Of a stretch of DNA of 64,000 bases, positions 21,301 to 28,709 are shown in pieces (position 1 is the first letter of the stretch; each line of letters begins with the position of its first letter). The position numbers and the translations under genes were made by a program. The DNA is taken from the NCBI GenBank assembly GCA_023634235.1, contig JAMKCF010000009.1, positions 124,001 through 188,000 on the forward strand, written 5' to 3'. The notes under the pieces were generated by a model that was not told the origin of the DNA, searched no databases, and saw nothing but the letters and a program-made list of their open reading frames with translations. The DNA is from Pisaster brevispinus. Taxonomy: Eukaryota > Echinodermata > Asteroidea > Forcipulatida > Asteriidae.

Positions 21301-23008
21301 CTGCCTCGCTCTCTTGGCACACAAATACATAAAAGCTGAGTAGTATGATTTCAAATGATTGAGTGATAATCTAACACAAATTTCTAAATTGCCACCAAAG
21401 TTTAAAAGCAATCCACTGGGATAGATCCCCATGGTCCAGAACATATGGAAACCCAATCATTCTCCAAAATGACCCGTCCCAGCTCAAGTATATGACAAAT
21501 CACGTTCCTGATCTTTCACTGGCCTCCATTTGCCAACCAAAATAAAGAAAATCACAGATCAGCACAAAGAAGGCATTCATACTGGCTGCCATAACTCCGT
21601 GAACTGCATGATTTGATGTACATGTACATACAGGATCAGTATTATTTAGTGGCAATGTTCATCAACAGCTTGTCATGCGCCTTCTATTTTACAACATGTA
21701 GTTGAAGTTTCCCCTTTGGGAGATGCTTGCAATATCTCTCAAGAACTAGTACTTGATCATGATGATAGCCACATGTGTATTTTGACAGCCTGACATAATA
21801 AATAAATGATTCCATGAAAGGTGGAGCCAATTAGTGCCCAATAAAAAAAAAGCACCATTTGATTTTGGGAAGAGTACCTTTTATCCTTCAAGTTGTCAAG
21901 AATGAAGAAACATACAACAAGGCAATTTCAAGCTTGAAGCATGCGGACATAATTGGTAATTGTCAGCAGATCAGCATCCCATTTTATGTGACCGAACACA
22001 ACCATGACTTAAGCTCAATCGGTCATCAGAGTCGTCACATTTTGGACTCGTTAAGATCAAAAATAATTGTTTCACAAAAAAAATTGATTTAATGTAAAAT
22101 GAAAAAACTTAAAGTTCATTTAAACGCTGTGCTTTCATCTCAGAAAAAAAGTCAATTAATACATTTCACAATCTACAGCATCTTACCTTTTTCTTGCTGC
22201 AATATATCTGCCATTTTTTCTCTGGAGAGAGACTGAACATTCGTTCCCTGTGGAGGGCCGGTAAATCCAACTCATCCTAAAAGTAAGTATCAATTTCAGA
22301 AGAGATATTATTCATAAAAACAAATAACATAGAAAATGGTTAATTAAATAAAAATTGGGGACCCCCAAGATTAAGGCTAGATAGCTCAGTTGGTAGAGCA
22401 CCGGCGGTCACAGGTTCATGTTCCGCTACTTCCGCTCAAGTAAATTTGTCTTTGTTCACCCCCAAATTAAATAAAAACTGAACAGAACCATTGATGGAAG
22501 CAATGAAACAAGGTTTCACAAAAACAAGCTTGTCATGTTCAAATACCTGGCTATTGTTTTTATAAAACACCTCAATATTGTTTTTATAAATACCTATTTC
22601 TTTTAGCAGTGCATGCCCAATCTCTTAATAAAATGAGACACAGAAATTTACTCTCCATCCACACCATTAAGTTGAGGTAAACAAACAATGTTTTCTAAAA
22701 AAATTAAATTTAACAATTGATGTTAGTGTATCTCAATCTCATGATTGCATCCTATTCAACAGGGAGGAAGAAATACTTAGCATGTAAATTAAAAATAAAA
22801 TGGAAGCTTTTGAAAATACGTAAATTTCAAGAAAACCCACCACAAGCTCCACAAACATGACATTCAATTCCTCCAAAGGTGGCATGGGGTCAGCGACCTC
22901 CATGGGGTGCAGGACCATCCCATTGTCCAGACCGTAGGTGATGTGAGGGGTATCGTCTCCTCCCCCAAAACAGCCACATAGTACCCCTCCCCCTCTCTTC
23001 CGGGGCAT
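103..23008 (-). CDS. DAAM: DAAM-family formin, N-terminal half (14 exons)
   Basis: DAAM formins are Rho- and Dishevelled-regulated cytoplasmic proteins. Their FH1/FH2 domains feed profilin-actin to growing filaments in Wnt/planar cell polarity, morphogenesis and muscle or neurite actin assembly. Joining 14 minus-strand exons with GT-AG sites and compatible phases gives 577 complete codons: a basic Cys-containing N-terminus, the GBD/DID/FH3 armadillo region (about residues 40-420), a charged coiled coil (about 430-510) and a proline-rich FH1 (about 527-577). Family-diagnostic strings seen directly include [41 protein letters not shown]-like [19 protein letters not shown]-like [14 protein letters not shown] and [12 protein letters not shown]. 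These match my memory of vertebrate DAAM1/2 exon by exon. FH2 and DAD are missing only because the window ends. Introns range from 384 bp (9) to 6.5 kb (12). Confidence 0.96.
1727..1925. repeat. Dispersed repeat family A, copy 1 (intron 13)
   Basis: About 200 bp with recognisable diverged similarity to 52,828-53,061, in the same orientation. Shared landmarks in order are AGGAGGTA, GACATTTC-ACCTTTT, TTATAG-TTCAA, GACTTTTGG-type, AGAAGTAGA and a GTCTGAATTC-like block, then CAACCC. Family not identified. Confidence 0.55.
2035..2157 (-). CDS. DAAM: DAAM coding exon 13 (coiled coil)
   Basis: One hundred twenty-three bases, phase 0 to 0, residues 468-508. It begins [20 protein letters not shown] and ends [11 protein letters not shown], continuing the coiled coil before FH1. 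The sequence is less conserved than the DID exons, but length, phase and the EEA/EEM start match the family. Acceptor GTTTAG, donor GTAAGT. Confidence 0.92.
4193..4519. mobile_element. hAT-like miniature element, 8-bp target duplication
   Basis: A 327-bp segment flanked by the identical 8-mer GTCTAACA (4,185-4,192 and 4,520-4,527). Ends are inverted (GGCTCGAA at left, TTCGAGCC at right), with a second inverted pair around TTTAC-ACTGGACC / GGTCCAGTAAAC inside. The 8-bp duplication is typical of hAT transposition. A related copy lies at about 8,807-9,165. A 113-codon minus-strand open frame spans almost the whole element but has no recognisable domain and is not expected to be a gene. Confidence 0.65.
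6021..6132. repeat. 13-bp tandem array with AGGTCA half-sites
   Basis: Imperfect then perfect repeats of AGCCAAAGGTCAA. The last four units are essentially identical. Each unit holds AGGTCA, the nuclear-receptor half-site. It lies within DAAM intron 12. Confidence 0.8.
8686..8753 (-). CDS. DAAM: DAAM coding exon 12 (coiled coil)
   Basis: Sixty-eight bases, phase 1 to 0, residues 445-467: [20 protein letters not shown] followed by EK. This is a highly charged heptad-type coiled coil corresponding to DAAM1 LEKKERECDAKTQEK. Acceptor CCCACAG, donor GTAACA. A 6.5-kb intron follows. Confidence 0.92.
8807..9165. repeat. Diverged copy of the 4.2-kb miniature element
   Basis: It begins GGAGCTCAAAATTTACATTG and ends near CCAGTTAAAATTTTGAGC, matching the inverted ends of the 4,193-4,519 element. 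The interior is similar in layout but degenerate. It sits in intron 11. Confidence 0.5.
9812..9994 (-). CDS. DAAM: DAAM coding exon 11
   Basis: One hundred eighty-three bases, phase 1 to 1, residues 384-444 plus one base. It encodes [37 protein letters not shown] and then [10 protein letters not shown], where the coiled coil begins. The 5' end is set by phase and homology: acceptor ATCAG then ATAAAGG, giving [12 protein letters not shown] against vertebrate MPYKRSGNTVQYW. The acceptor and first coding bases are echoed several times in intron 10 as a degenerate ~75-bp tandem repeat (see findings). Donor GTGAGT. Confidence 0.94.
9960..10412. repeat. Degenerate ~75-bp tandem repeat overlapping exon 11
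   Basis: The block GACCAGTG-TGCTAC-TTTATCTGAT-TCAAAA at the start of exon 11 (9,967 on) recurs at about 10,042 (partial), 10,298 and 10,374, spaced 75-76 bp. Each copy is linked by a segment like TTAAAAA-GGGAAAGGTT. Units in between (10,080-10,290) are more decayed. The array therefore includes the exon 11 splice acceptor. Confidence 0.55.
11377..11494 (-). CDS. DAAM: DAAM coding exon 10
   Basis: One hundred eighteen bases, phase 0 to 1, residues 345-383 plus one base. It reads [19 protein letters not shown] and [16 protein letters not shown], the dimerisation-side helices of FH3. It corresponds to DAAM1 VHIDTKSATQMFELTRKRL and AYPHFMSILHHCLQMP. Acceptor CCCCAG, donor GTACGT. Confidence 0.94.
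11879..11945 (-). CDS. DAAM: DAAM coding exon 9
   Basis: Sixty-seven bases. The first G completes the split Arg codon and the exon ends in phase 0 (residues 322-344). It encodes [20 protein letters not shown], almost identical to the vertebrate HLDFFEMLRNEDELEFAKRF. Acceptor CGACAG, donor GTAAGG. Confidence 0.94.
12488..12501. other. 14-bp perfect palindrome at exon 8 donor
   Basis: AAGTGACGTCACTT, with a CRE-type TGACGTCA core, abuts and overlaps the exon 8 donor GTAAGT. A role in transcription or splicing is unproven. Confidence 0.5.
12504..12607 (-). CDS. DAAM: DAAM coding exon 8
   Basis: One hundred four bases, phase 0 to 2, residues 288-321 plus two bases of an Arg codon. It reads [20 protein letters not shown] then [14 protein letters not shown], the end of the DID/FH3 armadillo region, as in DAAM1 ([18 protein letters not shown]). 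The donor GTAAGT runs straight into a 14-bp palindrome containing a CRE-type TGACGTCA core at 12,488-12,501. Confidence 0.95.
12976..13061. mobile_element. Short foldback element, copy 1 (intron 7)
   Basis: An 86-bp unit with perfect 12-bp inverted ends (TGCTTAGCAAAA). A second copy of the same family lies 1.2 kb away at 14,215. The interiors align (AATCTAGCA, AGCCA, CAAT-TTAA-TACATAT, GGTATCCTG). Confidence 0.7.
13103..13213 (-). CDS. DAAM: DAAM coding exon 7
   Basis: One hundred eleven bases, phase 0 to 0, residues 251-287: [20 protein letters not shown] and [17 protein letters not shown]. It continues the armadillo helices. Vertebrate DAAM has NDLDKSTGRYRDEV and AIMSFINAVLSQGAG at this place. 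Acceptor TGACAG, donor GTAAGG. Confidence 0.95.
13907..14104 (-). CDS. DAAM: DAAM coding exon 6
   Basis: One hundred ninety-eight bases, phase 0 to 0, residues 185-250. It is the best-conserved exon: [46 protein letters not shown] and ASERTRFQ. It forms the core of the DID armadillo fold. Acceptor CCATAG, donor GTGAGG. Plus-strand and other-frame ORFs across this interval are shadows. Confidence 0.96.
14215..14296. mobile_element. Short foldback element, copy 2 (intron 5)
   Basis: An 82-bp unit with ends TGCTAAGCAAAA and TTTTGCTTAGCA, same orientation and interior as the copy at 12,976-13,061. Confidence 0.7.
15559..15694 (-). CDS. DAAM: DAAM coding exon 5
   Basis: One hundred thirty-six bases. 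The first G completes the split Arg codon and the exon ends in phase 0 (residues 139-184). It contains [21 protein letters not shown] and [15 protein letters not shown]. This is the first armadillo helices of the DID, which in formins binds the C-terminal DAD to hold the protein autoinhibited. Donor GTAAGT. Confidence 0.95.
16065..16258. mobile_element. Miniature element family B, copy 1 (intron 4)
   Basis: A 194-bp unit ending GAATATCATGC and beginning GCATG. Its right half (CTGACCTAC-ATATGT-GTATAGGCT, then AGTAGGAAGAATATCATGC) matches the 193-bp copy at 48,074-48,266, whose two ends are clearly inverted (GCATGATATTC / GAATATCATGC). Confidence 0.55.
16329..16417 (-). CDS. DAAM: DAAM coding exon 4
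   Basis: Eighty-nine bases, phase 0 to 2, residues 110-138 plus two bases of an Arg codon. It encodes an acidic linker (FAHDEDE) and then [14 protein letters not shown], the start of the FH3/DID armadillo region. The vertebrate linker here is longer and richer in Glu, so this is one of the more divergent parts of the protein. Acceptor TTGTAG, donor GTACAT. Confidence 0.93.
16968..17036 (-). CDS. DAAM: DAAM coding exon 3
   Basis: Sixty-nine bases, phase 0 to 0, residues 87-109. It reads [19 protein letters not shown], aligning with the DAAM1 stretch WPEFYIDQLNSM. The acceptor ends GTACAG and the donor is GTGAGT. It is separated from exon 2 by a 5.15-kb intron. Confidence 0.92.
18591..18905. 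repeat. Dispersed repeat family C, copy 1
   Basis: It starts TTTTAAAGGTAGGGTTATA, then TTGGTTTTTGTCAA-CCTAATG, AAAGTCA and TCAGCTGAA-CAC. The same blocks occur in the same order at 63,270-63,459, which ends in the reverse complement of the starting sequence (CCCTACCTTTAAAAT). This suggests an element with inverted ends. Confidence 0.5.
19305..19385 (-). repeat. tRNA-derived SINE fragment
   Basis: The minus strand reads an A-box-like AGCGCAGTGGTAGAG followed by a B-box-like GGTTTCAAGCC. It is too degenerate to fold as a tRNA, so a pol III-derived SINE remnant is the best call. Confidence 0.5.
22187..22276 (-). CDS. DAAM: DAAM coding exon 2
   Basis: Ninety bases, phase 0 to 0, residues 57-86: [14 protein letters not shown] followed by [12 protein letters not shown]. 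This is the GTPase-binding segment and is nearly identical in spirit to DAAM1 (DELDL...[12 protein letters not shown]). The acceptor is TTTTAG and the donor GTAAGA. Too short to be obvious as a free-standing open frame. Confidence 0.94.
22374..22470 (+). repeat. tRNA-derived SINE (intron 1)
   Basis: The plus strand carries A-box TAGCTCAGTTGGTAGAGCA, a shortened middle, a B-box-like GGTTCATGTTCC and a tail TTTGTCTTTGTTCACCCCCA. The distance between boxes is far too short for an intact tRNA, so it is a SINE with an internal deletion. Confidence 0.65.
22841..23008 (-). CDS. DAAM: DAAM coding exon 1 (start codon)
   Basis: This exon encodes residues 1-56 and ends in phase 0 at a GTGGGT donor. The ATG at 23,008 sits in a near-ideal context (GCCACCATG). 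It begins MPRKRGGG, the same basic start seen in DAAM1, followed by a CGC motif where vertebrate DAAM1 has CC. The cysteines could be lipidation or membrane-association sites, but that is inference. ITYGL and [11 protein letters not shown] mark the beginning of the GTPase-binding region. The frame stays open past the donor, but the homologous reading stops at VMFVELV and resumes in exon 2 with DELDL. Confidence 0.95.
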
Positions 23009-23084
23009 GGTGGCAGGTTGAGCTCGTTGAACGGTGATAAAGGGGGACCAACTGCTAGTCAGAGTACATGGACTTCACAGGCAT
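23009..23084 (-). other. DAAM: DAAM 5' UTR part of exon 1, with short uORF
   Basis: Upstream of the DAAM ATG the minus strand reads back to a good acceptor (pyrimidine tract ending CTGCAG at 23,085-23,090). The exon therefore probably starts at 23,084, with further 5' UTR exons at higher coordinates. Directly after the acceptor is an ATG opening a 9-codon upstream frame (MPVKSMYSD, then TAG), out of frame with DAAM. It could dampen initiation at the main start. The acceptor is inferred from sequence only. Confidence 0.6.
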
Positions 23085-26000
23085 CTGCAGGAGACACAGG
23101 GTTGAGAGAGTAGAAAATCTTATGATAAGGGTTATTCTGAGGTGATAAATCTTTGTTTTCTTTGACTAGAGATAACATTTTCCCCTGGTTGGAGGGGATT
23201 TTAATCTGCATTTTTGGGATGAGATTACATTTTATGAATAGTTTAGATATGGGCAGCAACTGGAACATGTTATTTGTACAAGATGTAATGTTCACCACCT
23301 CTGCACAGTATACACACAATTTGCACACGATATACATTATCCAACACTAAACACAGCAGCTGAGGCAGGAATTTCCATGCACAGAAGCCCTTCTCACACT
23401 ACCAATCCCATTCCCAGGAAATAAAACCCCATGAAATTCCTGGGGAATTTTAACCCTCCCGGCTCCCGCCACCTTATGTTCATTATGTTCATCACACTTG
23501 ATACAATTTTCCAGTGCATATAAATTGCTTAGTAACAACTTAACAATGATTTCTAAATAGCTGAGGTTCATGTACATGTACGAAAGTACATTAAATATTA
23601 CTTAAAGGACAATCCCACTAAATATTTTCTTCATTTTGTTCGCACATGAATGTAATCTTCAAGGGAAATTAATGGTGGTGCTGTGAAAATAAGATTTTAA
23701 AAATTCTAACCACCCAAACTTGACCATGGTTAAAATTCCTTAATCTCTTGCAAAGTCACGTAGATAAGAAAGGAGAGGGGGGAGGAAATTCAGACTACAT
23801 CCATCCATTTCACCGAACACAAGATTGATAATTTAAAATATCAGGTTTTTGTTCAAAGTCCCCACCCAGCAACTGCTTCCACTCTTCCTAATCCAATCAC
23901 AACTGCATGTAGCATATCAGATTAAAGTGAATAATGTGCACATAGAATGTCTTGCGTTGCACAGATGGAACATTTTAGGCACACAGATGGAGAGCAGAGT
24001 ACACCCGGCTATTACCGGATTACTACCCATTAGGAAATCCGACTCTCACTCATGTCACTTATGAAAATTATCAAGGTGGAATATCATCAAGGAGTGTATT
24101 GGACCAGATGATGCTTGGTACACCATGGTGGAGTTGGTGACACTCTGAGTCACTGCGTGTGTGTGTGTGTATCTGGATATGATAAACAAGAAGAGTGCAG
24201 TACCCCGTTGAACACCAAGCTTCAACGTTTCAGGAGGCAAAGCCATTTTTTTCTTAGTGAAAAACGTTCCATAGTAAGTTAAAGCAGAACTCCAACAAGG
24301 GATCTCAAGGAAAACTGAGTACATGTGCATCCTAACATGGTCTTGTTTTCTTGAGGTGGGTGACGGAGGACAAACACTTTCATGACTAAAATGCATCTCT
24401 TGCAGTAAAACAGTTAACACCAATGGCAGCTGAAAACAATGTTTTGTTTGAGTTACATAAAGTAAACACAAAACATCTACATTGAACTTTCAAATGAGAC
24501 TAAACTACTTTATCGAATACCCTTTAAGTTGTAGACTTTGTGCACATGAAGTTCTCGACCAGTGCAGTCTTTTTGGTGATCACCAGTGTTTAATTGAGTG
24601 GCGTGTAACTGTAACAATTAGGTGGTGCGCGTCGCAAGATGCAATATTGAGCCAATCGCTACAACAAAATATCTTCTGCATTTCTCTTAATTATGTGCGT
24701 AATGTAGTTGTGGATCACGCTGACATTTATTTAAATTTACAAAATGCAACCTTCCTTAAAAGTCAAAATACAAAATTCTTTATTGTAAAAAGACGCTTGG
24801 TACATGCATTCACACAGGGACATAGCCCCCTGTATTAGTTTTCCGTTGCGGCAAATGATAACCAAGTTCCCGCTCGAATCTGTCAGATATTTATGATAAG
24901 CATAAACCTCTGTGTACTTTTCTTATGTGGACGTGATCACCAAAATGACAGTTTTAAAAGTTCTAGTGCGATATGTGACGTCGATGCACAAAGTCTACTG
25001 GGCGTTACACCATAAGGCAAACAAATGCATTTATTGAACCTGAAAATTTATCAATTCCAAGAAAACTAAAGAGTACATAGATTGTAGGTTAGTGATGAAT
25101 TTCACAAAATGAAGGAAAAGATTTACACACATTGAAACTAATTTATTTTGTTACCTTTCTTGAAAAAAAGCACTCTCCATAAATAGTTTTAAGAAGACTA
25201 TCAATTTTATGTATAACTGCATGCCAAAAGTCTTGCATTTAATCTAAAGGAAATCCACTTTATTGTACCACCTGTCTATTGATTGTACAAACCACACAGG
25301 ACCCACCAAAAGCAAACTTGCGACAAGGTTACGCTAATACCACAAATGCCATTCCATTGGCAATCTGTCAGTCATGTCTCCCGGATAAAGGGGAAACATT
25401 ATTGGTAACTGTTTGGATCCAAAACACTTGAGGAGAGAGGTGTAGGGTACTTGTTGGTGCACCAGTACTTGGAAGTGGACACCAGATTAACAGTAAGCTC
25501 AAGTGGGTAGACTGAGTAATAAGTCAAAGTCTAATAATGGAGTTCAGAAGGACTGCAAGTTGTACTCTGGTTGATTGTTTGTATCCGCTTGGTTCATTTT
25601 CAGGGGGGTTTCGGTTTGGTATCAGATACTCAAACAATTCTACTGATACATGTTTGCAGGTTGTCACACTGTTTTTCATTGTGGTTTTTTTGTGTGAACA
25701 CCAGCTATGTCCAGGTATTCTAATGTATTATTTTCCCAGTACATACATGTAGTGTTGGTCTAGCCATTCTATAAATTCCATGACCACTATACAAAAATTT
25801 ATATTTAGCACAATGTCTGTTCTATAATAACCGGCTCCTTCCTCCAAGAGCTGTTTACATAAAATGTAACCATAAAAAAGACTCACACACTAGAGCACAC
25901 ACTCCCACCCAAACTACCCTGATAATGTACATTTCAGGCCCATTACCAACACAAGCATCATCCATCAATTGAAACAACACCACCATCTATCATGCAAACA

Positions 26001-26144
26001 ACACTTCCACTGGCAGTTGTCTGGCATTTCACAGCACATTAAGAACACCAACCCCACAGATTCAATTCGAGTGCTGACTCTCCTGGAAAAAAAGAAGGCC
26101 TAGCTGGCCACAGCCCATTGAGGCATGAAATCTAAGGCACCTGG
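23085..26144. other. Upstream DAAM intron / spacer, no gene seen
   Basis: No homology-supported coding sequence. Open frames up to 138 codons on the minus strand (24,055-24,471) are compositionally random. It contains a (GT)n tract at about 24,155 and scattered TGACGTC sites (24,975). Confidence 0.5.
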
Positions 26145-26301
26145 CCTACCTGAAATGCGTCAAAATAGTCGACTTCAATCTTAGGGTAACAGAAAGGGGG
26201 GAGAATGCAATGCGATTCCAATATGGCATGAAGGACTCCCCCTTTGTGTGCGAGCCGCTTCACACAATTGAAAAATAGCAGCTTGGCATCAGCCCAAAAG
26301 G
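26145..26301 (-). other. Candidate spliced exon, unidentified
   Basis: The minus strand shows acceptor CTCACACGCAG, 157 bases open in one frame, and a strong donor CAG/GTAGGC. The reading begins TFWADAKLLFFNCVKRLAHK and ends CYPKIEVDYFDAFQ. I do not recognise the protein. Joined to the DAAM 5' exon it would hit a stop after nine codons, so it would be a DAAM 5' UTR exon or part of another minus-strand gene. Composition is more coding-like than the surroundings, but chance cannot be excluded. Confidence 0.3.
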
Positions 26302-27082
26302 TGCTGCGTGTGAGAGATGGTAATTTATAAAAATATATAAATCGGCTCCTGCTAAGACTGGTATAATGCATGCAAAACATGTACATGAATTCTAGTATAG
26401 ACATAAGCGATGAGTTACCTTCAGGCAATTGAATAATATTCGAGTAGACAATATGAATGTTGTTTCTTGTCTATTGAATCACAGATTCAGGATAAAGTGA
26501 ATGCACATTATAATATTGCCAACTGGAGTTCACAATGATGATTGCACTAAAAAAAAAAGAGTTCATGAAACAGACGCTGCTACTGTGATGTAGCCTCAGA
26601 CGGCGTACCCATACAGTTGCAATTCACTTAACATGTAAGGATTAGTTCTGAACCAACAAATGTAGAGACTGTGCTTTTTGTAGAGTAGCCCAAGTTGCAA
26701 TGGAGACTGGCGTCCTACCATGTCTGCACGTCTCCAGAAGTATGCATTTCTCATACTCAATGAGGAAAAAACCTCTTAACCACAGAACCAACAAGACCTA
26801 AAGACCACCAGGATAATTAATTTACCACTATGGACCAAGAAACAAAGGGCCTCTTTGTACAACAGGGTCAACTGCAGGGAACCACAGACATTACTGCTGA
26901 AGCTTACAGCTAATACTTGAGTCCTTCAGCCAGCGCTCCTGGCAGTGGGTGGGGCAAGTAGGTGTCTCAATTCATCAACAGGAGGATTCAGTTTAGATTT
27001 GCCTTCAGGGAGCGGCCTTCAAGAAAGTTGTCTTGAATAAATGCCAGGTGTCTAAAAATATCAAGACCATGATTGGTAGACC

Positions 27083-27139
27083 TACATGTTCATGTATTTA
27101 CATACATGTACATGTACATGTACATACATGTACATGTAA
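27083..27139. repeat. TACATG microsatellite
   Basis: A run of overlapping ACATGTAC/TACATGTA units. The same palindromic octamer recurs singly throughout the window. Confidence 0.85.
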
Positions 27140-27874
27140 CTTCCTAATCTTAGTGCTAGACGTTCTTAGGTGAATGCTGGAAACGACAAATCCGTACTTG
27201 TGGGTGATGGAATAAGTCAGGTTTTCGTAACAGCAGCCGCCATCGTTCAGTGGTTCTTGTACATGCATCCAAACACTGTAGTGTGTAGATAAGACTACCG
27301 GTAAGACAAATCACGATAGTGGAGTGACTACATTCAGGGACAACATCTTGCACCAAACTTCCTCATAAATGTTCAAAGAGTTCATGGTGGTTGTGTGCAA
27401 ACACTTTTTACAAATTTGGGGAAAACACAAGCAAAAAGGTACAGAAGGATCAGTTATGTGAGGCGATGACAAAAAGTCACACACTGTATTGTTGTACATG
27501 TACATATACTTGACATGCGGTACAAGCATCATAATGTAGGCCCTACATGTACCACATTTTACTTTTTTTTTACAGTGTACAGTTAATGTTTATAGTAATG
27601 TACATGAATACACCGTCACGTAGTATGGATCCACACAGTGAGTGTGGCATAAGGGTATGCTGAAAGTTTGAGGCATATAGCAATTTGGGACAAAATGCGA
27701 CAAAACCATTCCGTGCAGCCAGCGCGCCTTGATCAAGGCTAATTATCAGGTGATTAACTGCCCAAAACCCCCACCTCTCCAGCAAAAGGCACAACACTAC
27801 TGCATAGTAACATAGCTGACATCTCAGAGATGAAAAAACACTACATTCAAGGCAATGTAGCTGTTACCTACATA

Positions 27875-28709
27875 CCGTAATTTTCGGATTATAAACCGCG
27901 GTTTATACGTTGATTTTGATTTTTTTTTTTTTTACTCCTGCGGTTTATGCGCCGGGCGGCTTATACGCCGACGTATAAATATTGAAGAGAAAAAACAGCA
28001 TTTTTTTAAAGAAAGATCGTTTGTAAAATATTCTAAATAAAAACAATGTTCTTAATCGAAATAAAATCCTGCAAAACATGCCTGTGTGATGACAAAATCC
28101 TGTTGAAAATGCCTGTTGAAAATCCCACCTCATTTGTATTCCGTTATGCCTTTATAAAACGTTTATCAACCGCCCTATTGTTAGAGTTCAGTCCCCCTCA
28201 GATCATGGAGGAAGAAAATGAACAATCAGCGAAACTCGAGTTAGACTAGACTGGTCCCCTGTCTATTTATCCCAGCGATCTCCATATGCCGATGTCAGAC
28301 ATTCAGGCTTCACTCGTGTCCAGATTTTGTCAACAGAGGGCGATGCGATGCAGGGCAAAGTTCAACTATTTCTCGGCGTGCGTTGTCGACCGATCGTTGA
28401 TTCACGAAGATTTTGTTGCCAACGAAGTTCAAAACATGGTCAACTCAACACAACCGATCATCAAATCACGAATTCTTTAAAACGTGTGTTGATGGAAAAA
28501 GTATAGTTCAGGACTGATAGTATGAGATAAAAAATCACCCAAAACGCAGTTTTGCGAACTTCACTTCCGTGTTTTGAGGTTAGTTTTTTGTAACATTTTG
28601 GCCGCGGTTTATACGTCGCGCGGTTTATACGCTGACACTAAATATTTTTTTCCATATTTTGGAGCATTGCGGTTTATACGCCGGGCGGTTTATAATCCGA
28701 AAATTACGG
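27875..28709. mobile_element. 835-bp TA-flanked inverted-repeat element, non-autonomous
   Basis: The ends are perfect inverted copies over about 25 bp, starting CCGTAATTTTCGGATTATAA, flanked by TA on both sides. Subterminal blocks of GCGGTTTATACGCCGGGCGG-type sequence are repeated at both ends. The interior (about 28,020-28,560) carries no transposase. Two-base TA flanks suggest the Tc1/mariner side of DNA transposons, but assignment to a superfamily is uncertain. Confidence 0.75.

Larger units (their letters stand above)
17037..22186. other. DAAM intron 2 (5.15 kb), no exon seen
   Basis: No supported coding sequence on either strand. It contains a tRNA-like SINE fragment (19,305-19,385), one member of dispersed family C (18,591-18,905), a C-tract near 17,434 and diverged repeats. 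Confidence 0.65.

Noticed and set aside
22380..22450. Possible functional tRNA gene
   Set aside because: A- and B-boxes are present, but the spacing is too short and no anticodon arm or paired acceptor stem can be formed.
24055..24471. 138-codon minus-strand frame upstream of DAAM
   Set aside because: Random composition, includes a GT microsatellite (THTHAV), no recognisable domain.
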